This document shows positions 1-7,551 of a DNA stretch of 64,000 nucleotides, piece after piece. The position numbers and the translations under genes are program-made. The notes below the pieces were generated by a model. The model worked only from the letters and a program-made list of their open reading frames with translations. It searched no databases and was not told where the DNA came from. Numbering within the stretch: the stretch's first letter is position 1; each line of letters opens with the position of its first letter. The DNA is from Limnohabitans sp. T6-5 (GTDB taxonomy: Bacteria > Pseudomonadota > Gammaproteobacteria > Burkholderiales > Burkholderiaceae_C). The DNA is taken from positions 930,001 to 994,000 of the forward strand of contig NZ_NERV01000001.1 of NCBI RefSeq assembly GCF_003063315.1. The letters are read 5' to 3'.

Positions 1-1
1 G

Positions 2-337
2 ATCAACACCGTCAAACTCGAAAATCCGCAATTGTGGACAACCGAGTTCAAAGCCGAAATCAAGGACCTGTTCCTCAAGGCCGTCGAACTGGAATACCGC
101 TATGCCGAAGACACCATGCCACGCGGTGTGCTGGGCATGAACGCCTCCATGTTCAAAGGCTATTTGCGCTACATTGCCAACCGTCGGGCCACCCAAATTG
201 GCCTAGAAGCTCTCTTCCCGAACGAAGAAAATCCCTTCCCCTGGATGAGCGAGATGATTGACCTGAAAAAAGAACGCAACTTCTTTGAAACCCGGGTCAT
301 TGAATACCAATCTGGCGGGGCCTTGTCTTGGGACTGA
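2..337 (+). CDS. nrdB: Ribonucleoside-diphosphate reductase, beta subunit (3' end only)
   Basis: This is the C-terminal part (about 111 residues) of the class Ia ribonucleotide reductase small subunit, which carries the diiron-tyrosyl radical needed to make deoxyribonucleotides in the cytoplasm. The frame is open from the first bases of the window, so the start and the metal-ligand helices lie outside. What is visible is the last helical segment (MNASMFKGYLRYIANRR) and the flexible tail ending YQSGGALSWD. In this family the tail docks on the large subunit. A hairpin follows the stop codon. The family call rests on the tail and the preceding helix and is firm; class Ia rather than another subclass is inferred from the tail sequence. 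Confidence 0.93.
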   Translation: MNTVKLENPQLWTTEFKAEIKDLFLKAVELEYRYAEDTMPRGVLGMNASMFKGYLRYIANRRATQIGLEALFPNEENPFPWMSEMIDLKKERNFFETRVIEYQSGGALSWD

Positions 338-372
338 AGCTCTGAACACCCCTCGCATGACTCACCTCTTCA

Positions 373-417
373 AGCCACACTCCCCAACGCCTCAAGGCGT
401 TGTGCAGTGTGGCTTTA
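373..417 (+). terminator. Hairpin downstream of nrdB
   Basis: Arms AGCCACACT and AGTGTGGCT enclose a second nested stem (AACGCC/GGCGTT). The outer stem is followed by only three T residues. The position just after nrdB fits a transcription terminator, but the short T-run makes it a weak one. Confidence 0.5.
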
Positions 418-424
418 CCGCGTT

Positions 425-454
425 CATGGCGTTGAGGAATTCCTCAGCGCCATG
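425..454. promoter_or_regulatory. 30-bp near-perfect palindrome ahead of the histone-like gene
   Basis: Centred on GAATTC, the two 15-bp halves (CATGGCGTTGAGGAA and TTCCTCAGCGCCATG) pair with one mismatch. It lies about 75 bp upstream of the histone H1-like start, in a 190-bp stretch without a gene. It could be an operator or an mRNA leader hairpin; nothing in the sequence decides between them. Confidence 0.4.
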
Positions 455-529
455 GATCGCTTTGTGCACTCCAACAAGCACCAAGCGTTCCCTTTCCGTT
501 GAGTTCTCAACTTGATCAAGGAGAAAATC

Positions 530-1072
530 ATGGCAACTGCAAAAAAAGCAGCAGCAAAAAAAGCTGCCCCCGCGAAGAAGGCCGCTCCGGCCAAAGCTGC
601 TCTAGCTAAAAAAGTAGCTGCAGCCAAGAAACCCGCTGCAAAGAAAGCCGCTCCGGCAAAAAAGGCTGCTCCAGCTAAAAAAGCCGCTGTAGCCAAAAAG
701 CCAGCGGCCAAAAAAGCTGCGCCAGCCAAAAAAGCTGCACCCGCTAAAAAAGTAGCCGCAGCGAAAAAGCCGGCCGCCAAAAAAGCCGCTCCAGCAAAGA
801 AAGCAGCACCAGCCAAGCAAGCTGCAGCGAAAAAAGTAGCGGCCAAAAAGCCAGCTGCCAAAAAAGCTGCACCCGCCAAAGCTGCAGCACCAGCAAAAAA
901 AGCCACAGCCAAAAAAGCTGCTGCCAAAAAGCCAGCCGCCAAAAAGCCTGTTGTAAAAAAAGCTGCGAAAAAGCCTGCTGCAAAGAAGGCCAAGGCACCC
1001 GCTGCCCCTGCTGCACAAACTACTCTGAATCCTCAAGCTGCATGGCCGTTTCCCTCGGCCGCCAAGCCCTGA
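530..1072 (+). CDS. Histone H1-like Lys/Ala/Pro-rich nucleoid protein
   Basis: The product has 180 residues and is almost entirely lysine, alanine and proline in short repeats (KKAAPAKK, KKPAAKK, KKVAA), ending in a distinct non-repetitive tail (TTLNPQAAWPFPSAAKP). This is the composition of bacterial histone H1 homologues such as Bordetella BpH1, which bind DNA and compact the nucleoid. I chose the ATG preceded by AAGGAG at a 6-base distance; an in-frame TTG 18 bases earlier has no better signal. The repeats make length polymorphism by replication slippage likely. The gene stands alone, with a palindrome upstream and a strong terminator downstream. The opposite strand is also open over this stretch, an artefact of repeated GCN/AAR codons. 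Confidence 0.85.
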   Translation: MATAKKAAAKKAAPAKKAAPAKAALAKKVAAAKKPAAKKAAPAKKAAPAKKAAVAKKPAAKKAAPAKKAAPAKKVAAAKKPAAKKAAPAKKAAPAKQAAAKKVAAKKPAAKKAAPAKAAAPAKKATAKKAAAKKPAAKKPVVKKAAKKPAAKKAKAPAAPAAQTTLNPQAAWPFPSAAKP

Positions 1073-1095
1073 TTCAGCTGTCGAACGTCAGCACT

Positions 1096-1131
1096 AAAAA
1101 CCCGACACGGTCACACGTGCCGGGTTTTTTT
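1096..1131. terminator. Bidirectional Rho-independent terminator
   Basis: The stem CCCG-CACG / CGTG-CCGGG (one unpaired A) has five A residues on its left and seven T residues on its right. It can therefore stop transcription from the histone-like gene on the plus strand and from the zinc-ribbon gene converging on the minus strand. Confidence 0.85.
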
Positions 1132-1139
1132 ATGGGATT

Positions 1140-2018
1140 TCAAGGGTAAAAACTCAGAACGCGATAACCCACCACGGGTAAATCCGCACCGATACGCAGC
1201 ATCAGCTCGCCGGACCAAGTTTGCCCGCCTGCCAGTGTAGAGGGAGCACCCATGTCGTGCGGCAAAAGCACACGCCGCACCAAATCCTTGTCTTGCGCAT
1301 CCTTGAGCGTCAACTCCAAAGCAGTCATGCCCAAAGTTTGTGCTGAGCTGTTACGTACCGTCCAATGGAGCACAAAACCGTCTTGACGCCGCACAAAGCT
1401 GGAGCTGTCGATCACCATACTGTCCGGATTGCGCAACACGGCAGACTCACAGCCTGTGATTTGGCACACCGCTTGAAAAGCTGGTGCCGAAAAAGAAAAC
1501 TCTGAGGCCAGCACATCCCTTTGCAGCCAAAGCCCTTGACTCAGTAAAGTCAATATCAAGCCGACCGACAAAAAAGTCCAAGGCCAACGGTGTGCTGGCT
1601 CTGGTATTGAAGGCATATCTTGCAGGTCTGAGACAGCAAGTGGGCTGAACATACCCTCATCGACAGCCGGGAAGGCAGTTGGACTTGCGCCAGAAAGTAC
1701 AGGCTCAGAACTGGAAACTTGGCCTGACAACGCCGCCTCGGGCAAAGCAGTTACGACGGGATCGTGCAGGAAGTCTGGCTCTGGTGGATGCGCTGGCTGC
1801 CAAGAGCGCTCAGAATGCTCAGAAGACAGCGGCGTTTCACGCGACTTGACCACATCAGTTAGACCTTCGGTAGCCCCTTGCCAGGCCAGCACCCGACCCG
1901 TGCTGTCAAAAACATGGTCGCAATGCCCGCACCGCAACCAGCCTTTGGCCATTTTGAACTGTTCGGGCACGACCTGATAGACCGTGACGCACTCTGGGCA
2001 GCGGGTGATCCAATTCAT
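1140..2018 (-). CDS. Zinc-ribbon, single-pass membrane protein (DUF3426 type)
   Basis: This 292-residue protein has an N-terminal zinc ribbon with CPEC at 7-10 and CGHC at 30-33, of the MJ0042 type. A long acidic, Pro/Ser-rich linker follows, then one membrane segment near residues 144-165 (WTFLSVGLILTLLSQGLWL) and a C-terminal domain of about 125 residues matching DUF3426. The ribbon would face the cytoplasm and the C-terminal domain the periplasm. It follows prmA with about 30 bp between, in the order accB-accC-prmA-DUF3426 known from other Burkholderiales. Its biochemical function is not established. Confidence 0.8.
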   Translation of the reverse strand: MNWITRCPECVTVYQVVPEQFKMAKGWLRCGHCDHVFDSTGRVLAWQGATEGLTDVVKSRETPLSSEHSERSWQPAHPPEPDFLHDPVVTALPEAALSGQVSSSEPVLSGASPTAFPAVDEGMFSPLAVSDLQDMPSIPEPAHRWPWTFLSVGLILTLLSQGLWLQRDVLASEFSFSAPAFQAVCQITGCESAVLRNPDSMVIDSSSFVRRQDGFVLHWTVRNSSAQTLGMTALELTLKDAQDKDLVRRVLLPHDMGAPSTLAGGQTWSGELMLRIGADLPVVGYRVLSFYP

Positions 2019-2049
2019 GCCCGATTTTAGTCAGAGTCCGCAATCGAGC

Positions 2050-2940
2050 TCAAGCGTTCGCAGCTTGTGCTGTCATCAAAATCCAGCCATCTTCCGAATC
2101 AGCCACCTGCAACTGCACCCAGGGCGCGTAGGCGTCCTGCAACTCCTGGGCCTGTCGCTCCAAAATTCCGGCCAAAACCAGCGAGCCACCGGGTGCGACA
2201 TGCGAACACAGTAAAGGTGCGAGCACCTTCAAGGGCGTGGCCAAAATATTGGCCAAGACTGTCTGATAGCGCCCTTGGGCCTGCTCTGGCAGACCCGCCA
2301 CCAACTCGACATGGTTGGCTTCGGCATTCAAACGGGTCGAGGTCACCGCCGCCTCATCAATGTCCACCGCGTCAAGGTGGGTGGCACCGTATTTGGCTGC
2401 ACCAATGGCCAGGATGCCCGAACCACAGCCGTAATCCAGCACACGTTGGCCTGCCAAGTCATGCCGGGCAATCCATCGCAAGCACATGCGGGTGGTTGGA
2501 TGCGTTCCGGTACCAAACGCCAGCCCCGGGTCCAGACGAATGATCTGGCGGGCTTGTGCTGGTGGCTCATGCCAGGTCGGCACAATCCAGAAATCGGGCG
2601 TGACCTCTACCGGTGCAAACTGGGACTGCGTCAAACGCACCCAATCCTGATCGGCCAGCGCTTGAATGCCCAGCAGGCGGCATTCTTCAAAAAAATCCTG
2701 CGCACCCAGCAACACCGCCGCCTCTTTGGCAGCTGCTTCCTGTGCAAACAGGGCCACCATGCGCGAACGCTGCCAGCCGTCTTTGGGCGGTGGCATGCCA
2801 GGCTCGCCAAACAAAGCCTGCTCTGCAGGGGTCTGGGCGTCAGCGTCTTCCACCGACACGCTCAAGGCATCCAAGGCATCGAGCGCATCGCTCAAGACAT
2901 CGACCCGCTCTTCCGGGCACAGCAAGCTGAGTTCAAACAT
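2050..2940 (-). CDS. prmA: Ribosomal protein L11 methyltransferase
   Basis: This is the S-adenosylmethionine-dependent enzyme that trimethylates ribosomal protein L11 in the cytoplasm. The 296-residue length is normal. The N-terminal half is the L11-recognition domain. The Rossmann methyltransferase domain starts around residue 160 with motif I VLDYGCGSGILAIGAAKYGA and an acidic residue in DAVDIDEAAV for the SAM ribose. The motif GTGTHPTTRMCL just before motif I is typical of PrmA. It lies 11 bp downstream of accC and is probably cotranscribed with accB and accC. Confidence 0.95.
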   Translation of the reverse strand: MFELSLLCPEERVDVLSDALDALDALSVSVEDADAQTPAEQALFGEPGMPPPKDGWQRSRMVALFAQEAAAKEAAVLLGAQDFFEECRLLGIQALADQDWVRLTQSQFAPVEVTPDFWIVPTWHEPPAQARQIIRLDPGLAFGTGTHPTTRMCLRWIARHDLAGQRVLDYGCGSGILAIGAAKYGATHLDAVDIDEAAVTSTRLNAEANHVELVAGLPEQAQGRYQTVLANILATPLKVLAPLLCSHVAPGGSLVLAGILERQAQELQDAYAPWVQLQVADSEDGWILMTAQAANA

Positions 2941-2951
2941 GCGTGATCCGT

Positions 2952-4301
2952 TCAGCGCTTATGCTGGCTGAGCCAGTGTTCGAGATAGTGGATGTTGGTA
3001 CCACCCGACATGAATTTGGCGTCAACCATCAACTCGCGGTGCAGCGGAATGTTGGTGCTGATGCCTTCGATCACGGTCTCGGCCAAAGCCGTTTGCATGC
3101 GGGCCAGCGCCTGTTCTCGCGTGTCGCCATGCACAATGATTTTGCCGATCATCGAATCGTAGTTGGGTGGCACAAAGTAGTTGTTGTAAGCATGCGAATC
3201 CACTCGCACCCCAGGGCCACCGGGCATGTGCCAGGACGTGATGCGGCCAGGAGAGGGCGTGAACTTGAAGGCATCTTCAGCATTCACGCGGCACTCAATG
3301 GCATGCCCGCGGATCTGGATGTCGCGCTGGGTGAAAGGCAGCTTTTCGCCTGCCGCCACCATGATCTGGGTTTTCACGATGTCCACACCCGTGATCCATT
3401 CGGTCACCGGATGCTCCACTTGAACACGGGTGTTCATTTCAATGAAATAGAACTCGCCATTTTCGTACAGGAACTCAAAGGTGCCCGCGCCACGGTAGCC
3501 GATCTTCTTGCAAGCGGCCACGCAACGCTCACCGATCTTTTCAATCAGCTTGCGGGGAATGCCTGGCGCTGGCGCCTCTTCGATCACTTTTTGGTGACGA
3601 CGCTGCATGGAGCAGTCACGCTCGCCCAAATAGACGGCGTTCTTGTACTTGTCGGCCAGGATCTGGATCTCGACATGGCGCGGGTTCTGCAAGAACTTTT
3701 CCATGTAGACCGCAGGATTACCGAAAGCCGCACCGGCTTCGGCCTTGGTCATTTGCACCGCATTGATCAGCGCCGCTTCGGTGTGTACCACACGCATGCC
3801 GCGACCGCCGCCGCCGCCTGCAGCCTTGATGATCACCGGGTAACCCACGCTCTTGGCAATGCGCCGGATCTGGGCAGGATCGTCGGGCAATTCACCTTCA
3901 GAGCCGGGCACGCACGGCACGCCCGCGCGGATCATGGCCTGCTTGGCCGACACCTTGTCACCCATGATGCGGATCGACTCAGGTGTTGGGCCAATGAACT
4001 GGAAACCACTTTTTTCGACGCGCTCGGCGAAATCAGCGTTCTCGCTCAAAAAGCCATAGCCAGGATGAATCGCCTCGGCATCCGTCACTTCTGCCGCCGA
4101 AATGATCGCAGGCATATTGAGGTAGCTCAGGGGCGAGGCTGCAGGGCCGATACAGACGGCTTCTTCTGCCAACTTCACGTATTTGGCTTCTTTGTCCGCC
4201 TCGGAATAGACCATCACGGCCTTGACACCGAGTTCGCGGCAGGCCCGCTGGATACGCAAAGCGATCTCACCGCGGTTGGCCACCAGGATTTTCTTGAACA
4301 T
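2952..4301 (-). CDS. accC: Acetyl-CoA carboxylase, biotin carboxylase subunit
   Basis: It carboxylates the biotin on AccB using ATP and bicarbonate, the first half-reaction of fatty-acid synthesis. The 449 residues begin [16 protein letters not shown]. An ATP-grasp glycine loop ([11 protein letters not shown]) lies near residue 165, and the catalytic signature [14 protein letters not shown] near 285. I chose the ATG with GGGG 6-10 bases upstream over an in-frame TTG eight codons earlier that overlaps the accB end. It sits 16 bp behind accB, as in nearly all bacteria, so a joint transcript is expected. Confidence 0.97.
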   Translation of the reverse strand: MFKKILVANRGEIALRIQRACRELGVKAVMVYSEADKEAKYVKLAEEAVCIGPAASPLSYLNMPAIISAAEVTDAEAIHPGYGFLSENADFAERVEKSGFQFIGPTPESIRIMGDKVSAKQAMIRAGVPCVPGSEGELPDDPAQIRRIAKSVGYPVIIKAAGGGGGRGMRVVHTEAALINAVQMTKAEAGAAFGNPAVYMEKFLQNPRHVEIQILADKYKNAVYLGERDCSMQRRHQKVIEEAPAPGIPRKLIEKIGERCVAACKKIGYRGAGTFEFLYENGEFYFIEMNTRVQVEHPVTEWITGVDIVKTQIMVAAGEKLPFTQRDIQIRGHAIECRVNAEDAFKFTPSPGRITSWHMPGGPGVRVDSHAYNNYFVPPNYDSMIGKIIVHGDTREQALARMQTALAETVIEGISTNIPLHRELMVDAKFMSGGTNIHYLEHWLSQHKR

Positions 4302-4317
4302 GAAATCCCCGTTCGGT

Positions 4318-4767
4318 TTATTCAACGATGAACAAAGGCTGGCCGTATTCGGTCGCTTGACCGTTTTCGCACAGGATTTGTGTCACGGTACCGGACTTGT
4401 CCGATTCGATCTCATTGAGGATTTTCATTGCTTCAATGATGCACAGCGTATCGCCTTCCTTGACGACCGAGCCAATTTGCACAAAAGGCGCTGCACCAGG
4501 GCTGGACGAGCGGTAGAAGGTTCCGACCATGGGTGATTTGACGGCGTGGCCTGCAGGCGCTGCAGGAACTTCAGCAGCCACAGGTGCCGCTGCTACAGGT
4601 GCTGCGACAACCGGTGCGGGTGCTGCGACTTGCTGCATCACCATCGGGGCAGCGACACCCATGCTCTTGACAATGCGAACTTTGCCTTCGGCTTCGGTGA
4701 TCTCCAATTCAGAGACGTTTGAGTCTGATACCAAGTCGATCAGGGTTTTGAGTTTGCGCAAATCCAT
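4318..4767 (-). CDS. accB: Acetyl-CoA carboxylase, biotin carboxyl carrier protein
   Basis: The carrier holds the biotin shuttled between biotin carboxylase and carboxyltransferase. The protein has 149 residues: an N-terminal helical segment ([13 protein letters not shown]), an Ala/Pro/Val-rich flexible linker at about 50-75, and a C-terminal biotinyl domain with the EAMKILNE motif, making Lys115 the biotinylation site. The ATG is preceded by GGAGG with a 4-base gap. An AT-rich palindrome lies about 90 bp upstream. The C-terminal residues VE end just before accC. Confidence 0.97.
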   Translation of the reverse strand: MDLRKLKTLIDLVSDSNVSELEITEAEGKVRIVKSMGVAAPMVMQQVAAPAPVVAAPVAAAPVAAEVPAAPAGHAVKSPMVGTFYRSSSPGAAPFVQIGSVVKEGDTLCIIEAMKILNEIESDKSGTVTQILCENGQATEYGQPLFIVE

Positions 4768-4856
4768 AGGTCCTCCATTGCGTAAGCCAACGTAATGGTT
4801 TGAATTTACACCAATTTCCGGCAAAAGCACGCTAAATCAGCGCCTTCTTTGCGCAA

Positions 4857-4880
4857 AAATTTGATTTTTTAATCAAATTT
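4857..4880. promoter_or_regulatory. AT-rich perfect inverted repeat between the TlpA-like gene and accB
   Basis: AAATTTGATT and AATCAAATTT form a perfect 10-bp stem around TTTT. On the minus strand it is followed by five T residues, so it could terminate the thioredoxin-like transcript. Its extreme AT content and place upstream of accB also fit a promoter or operator region. The sequence does not decide between the two. Confidence 0.45.
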
Positions 4881-4927
4881 GATAAATTCAACAGTACAAA
4901 GCACGGGCTTTGCCGCATCCATGAGAT

Positions 4928-5479
4928 TCAAGCGCCTTGAGAGCGCCATCGGGACAAGTCATCTGGCGACAATTGCCCCAGTTTTTGCAGCCAAATGGCG
5001 CCATCACTCTTAAAAAACACGCTAAAAGGCAAACCGCCCGCGCTGTTCCCCAATGATTTAGCCAATTCTGTGCCCCCCAAACCCGCCAGACCGATCGGGA
5101 AACCCAAAGGCTGCCGAGCGAGGAAGCGCTTGACTGCACTCGGTTGATCAATCGCCAATGCCAACACTTGAAAGCCGTTGACATGCTGTTCGCGCCAAAA
5201 GGCATCAATCAGGGGCAACTCCTCGACACAAGGTGGACACCATGTGGCCCAAAAATTCACCAACAGCGGTTTGCCGCGAAAAGTGGCCAGGTCGAGCACT
5301 TCGCCCGTCACCGTTTCAAATTTTTGCGTCCAAAAAGTCTGCCCCACATCGCTGGTGAGTGCGCGCGGCTGCAAACGCCACCAAGACAGCGCAGCGCCAC
5401 CCACAGCAGCCAGGGCACCGGCCCCCAGCAACCAGCGCCGACGGGAAGGCGTGTGAATTGTTTGTGTCATGGCGGGCAT
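4928..5479 (-). CDS. TlpA/ResA-type thioredoxin-like protein
   Basis: The 183-residue protein has an N-terminal membrane anchor or signal (RRRWLLGAGALAAVGGAALSW, residues about 13-33) and a thioredoxin fold with WATWCPPCVEELP, placing the redox cysteines at 81 and 84. It should act in the periplasm on protein disulfides, for example in cytochrome c maturation or oxidative-stress protection; the partner cannot be read here. The RRRW start of the signal resembles a Tat leader but lacks the full SRRxFLK pattern. An internal ATG (MTQTI) three codons in is an equal start candidate. It follows the unknown gene at 5486 by 6 bp. Confidence 0.85.
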   Translation of the reverse strand: MPAMTQTIHTPSRRRWLLGAGALAAVGGAALSWWRLQPRALTSDVGQTFWTQKFETVTGEVLDLATFRGKPLLVNFWATWCPPCVEELPLIDAFWREQHVNGFQVLALAIDQPSAVKRFLARQPLGFPIGLAGLGGTELAKSLGNSAGGLPFSVFFKSDGAIWLQKLGQLSPDDLSRWRSQGA

Positions 5480-5485
5480 TGTCTT

Positions 5486-6070
5486 TCAAGCAGCCAACAA
5501 GCGCTCCAGCGCCTGCAAATCGCCCCGAGGGGGGCGGCCTTGCGCATCAGGCAGCAAAGCCCCTCGCACATCATCCAGGTCATAAATGCGCAAATGCACA
5601 CCAATGTCTTCGCCCAGTGCTTCACAAAAACTGTGCAGACTGAGCACATCGACATCATCGCCATGCATGCCCCGAACGGTCTGAACTTCATAGCGCTGGT
5701 TCTGGTTGATCAGGGCAATTTCGGCCGACTTGGGGTCATCGCAAAACAAGGCCAAATCCACATCCGATAAACGCGTGGCCCACCCTTGCCAGACTGCCCC
5801 CCCCAAGTGGGGGCGAAATTCTGCCAGCCGCTGCATCCAGACGCGGGCCAATTCGCGCAGGGCCAGCAATTCGCCGGGCTGGGTATCGGCACAAAACAGG
5901 GCGATGTAATCACGAACCTCGCTCTCCAGCAGCTCATTGGGTGGTAAAGCGGTGCGCCCCGGTAAGCCCAACTCCTTCAATGCGCGGTGCTTGGCGGGAC
6001 CAAAAGCCAAGCCCTCTTCCACCACCAAGCGCGCCGCCGTGGCAGCAATTTCGTGTGCGACATCATTCAT
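5486..6070 (-). CDS. Conserved hypothetical protein, possible nucleotidyltransferase-like fold
   Basis: I do not recognise a characterised family. The 194-residue soluble protein has an N-terminal helical part (DVAHEIAATAARLVVEEGLAFG) and, near residue 105, the stretch GWATRLSDVDLALFCDD. That stretch resembles the G-S-x-D-x-D pattern of minimal nucleotidyltransferases, but the glycine-serine pair is not intact. It ends in a leucine-rich helix (GDLQALERLLAA). The start ATG (MNDVAHE) is 61 bp from the divergent mpl gene. It is likely cotranscribed with the TlpA-like gene 6 bp downstream. Confidence 0.65.
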   Translation of the reverse strand: MNDVAHEIAATAARLVVEEGLAFGPAKHRALKELGLPGRTALPPNELLESEVRDYIALFCADTQPGELLALRELARVWMQRLAEFRPHLGGAVWQGWATRLSDVDLALFCDDPKSAEIALINQNQRYEVQTVRGMHGDDVDVLSLHSFCEALGEDIGVHLRIYDLDDVRGALLPDAQGRPPRGDLQALERLLAA

Positions 6071-6131
6071 GGCGTTCGATTGTGCCTGTGCGCTTGCGGG
6101 CCGCTCAGCCCCCGGCGCCTAAAATCCTGCC

Positions 6132-7505
6132 ATGCATATTCATATTCTGGGCATTTGCGGCACCTTCATGGGTGGATTGGCAGCACTGGCACGCGAAGCC
6201 GGGCATCGGGTCACCGGTTGCGATACCGGGGTCTACCCCCCCATGAGCGAGCAATTGCGGGCTTTGGGCATCGACTTGATCGAAGGCTTTGGTGCTGATC
6301 AGATGGCGCTCAAACCTGACATGTATGTGATCGGCAACGTGGTCAGCCGCGCCAGACAGGCCGATGGCAACCCGAAATTCCCGCTGATGGAGGCCATTCT
6401 CGAAGCTGGGGCCCCCTACACCAGCGGGCCCCAATGGCTGTCAGAACATGTCTTGCAAGGCCGCCATGTGCTGGCGGTGGCTGGCACGCACGGCAAAACC
6501 ACCACCACCTCCATGCTGACTTGGGTGCTGGAGCAAGCGGGTCTTCAACCGGGCTTTCTGGTGGGTGGCGTGCCTTTGAACTTTGGCGTCTCGGCACGCC
6601 TGGGGGCCGGCAACTGTTTCGTGATCGAAGCCGATGAATACGACACCGCCTTTTTCGACAAGCGCAGCAAGTTTGTGCACTACCGCCCCCGAACCGCCAT
6701 CCTGAACAATCTTGAATTCGACCACGCCGACATCTTTGACAACCTGGCCGCCATCGAACGGCAGTTCCATCACCTGGTGCGCACCATCCCGGGCTCCGGC
6801 CGTGTCGTCGTCAATGGTCTGGAAGAAAGCCTGACCCGCGTGCTCTCACAAGGCTGCTGGAGCGAAGTGCGCAGCTTTGGCGCAGCGGTCAGTGACTTCG
6901 CGGCAGAAGGTGAGCCCTCAGACTTTCAGGTCCTTCAAGCTGGCCGGTCTGTGGCCCGCGTGCAATGGTCCATTGGCGGCGTGCACAACCAGCTCAACGC
7001 CCTGGCTGCCATCGCAGCAGCCGAGCATGTCGGGGTCGCCCCTGAAACGGCAGCTCGGGCTTTGTCCAGTTTTGAAAACGTCAAACGCCGCATGGAAGTG
7101 CGTGGCACCGTGAAGGGCATCACCGTCTATGACGACTTTGCGCACCACCCCACCGCCATCCGCACCACCATCAACGGCTTGCGTCGTCAGATCGGCCCGG
7201 ATGCGCGCATCCTGGCCATCTTTGAGCCACGCAGCAACACCATGAAACTGGGCACCATGAAAGCCCAACTGCCTTGGAGCCTGGAAGAAGCAGACCTCGC
7301 CTTTTGCCATGCAGGTGGCCTGGACTGGGACGCCGCTGCGGCGCTGGCCCCCATGGGCCAGAAGGCTCAAGTCGGTGCCAACGTGGCCGAAGTCATTGGC
7401 CAGGTGCTGGCGCAAGTCAAGCCTGGCGATCACCTCTTGTGCATGAGCAATGGCGGTTTTGGTGGTATCCATGCACAGCTGCTGAAGGCACTGGGCCAAG
7501 CCTGA
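6132..7505 (+). CDS. mpl: UDP-N-acetylmuramate:L-alanyl-gamma-D-glutamyl-meso-diaminopimelate ligase
   Basis: This murein-recycling ligase joins the recovered tripeptide to UDP-MurNAc in the cytoplasm. The 457-residue protein starts MHIHILGICGTFMGGLA, the Rossmann UDP-binding loop that separates Mpl from MurC. It has the ATP-binding loop GTHGKTTTT at 118-126 and the Mur-ligase motifs EADEYDTAFFDKRSKF and YDDFAHHPTAIRTTI; the latter is typical of Mpl. The gene is monocistronic on this strand or leads into the M61 peptidase 46 bp downstream. Confidence 0.95.
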   Translation: MHIHILGICGTFMGGLAALAREAGHRVTGCDTGVYPPMSEQLRALGIDLIEGFGADQMALKPDMYVIGNVVSRARQADGNPKFPLMEAILEAGAPYTSGPQWLSEHVLQGRHVLAVAGTHGKTTTTSMLTWVLEQAGLQPGFLVGGVPLNFGVSARLGAGNCFVIEADEYDTAFFDKRSKFVHYRPRTAILNNLEFDHADIFDNLAAIERQFHHLVRTIPGSGRVVVNGLEESLTRVLSQGCWSEVRSFGAAVSDFAAEGEPSDFQVLQAGRSVARVQWSIGGVHNQLNALAAIAAAEHVGVAPETAARALSSFENVKRRMEVRGTVKGITVYDDFAHHPTAIRTTINGLRRQIGPDARILAIFEPRSNTMKLGTMKAQLPWSLEEADLAFCHAGGLDWDAAAALAPMGQKAQVGANVAEVIGQVLAQVKPGDHLLCMSNGGFGGIHAQLLKALGQA

Positions 7506-7551
7506 GCCCCTTTACACCTGCTGCCCCATAAATCTGCCAGATTGCTCACTC

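Noticed and set aside
424..993. Minus-strand Ala/Phe-rich open frame opposite the histone-like gene, looking like a membrane protein
   Set aside because: The hydrophobic repeats are the direct complement of AAR and GCN codons in the Lys/Ala repeats; it is not an independent gene.
4768..4927. Expected aroQ gene between the TlpA-like gene and accB
   Set aside because: Some Burkholderiales carry aroQ here as I remember it, but the 160-bp gap is too short and shows no such protein. The open frame overlapping the thioredoxin gene is a shadow.
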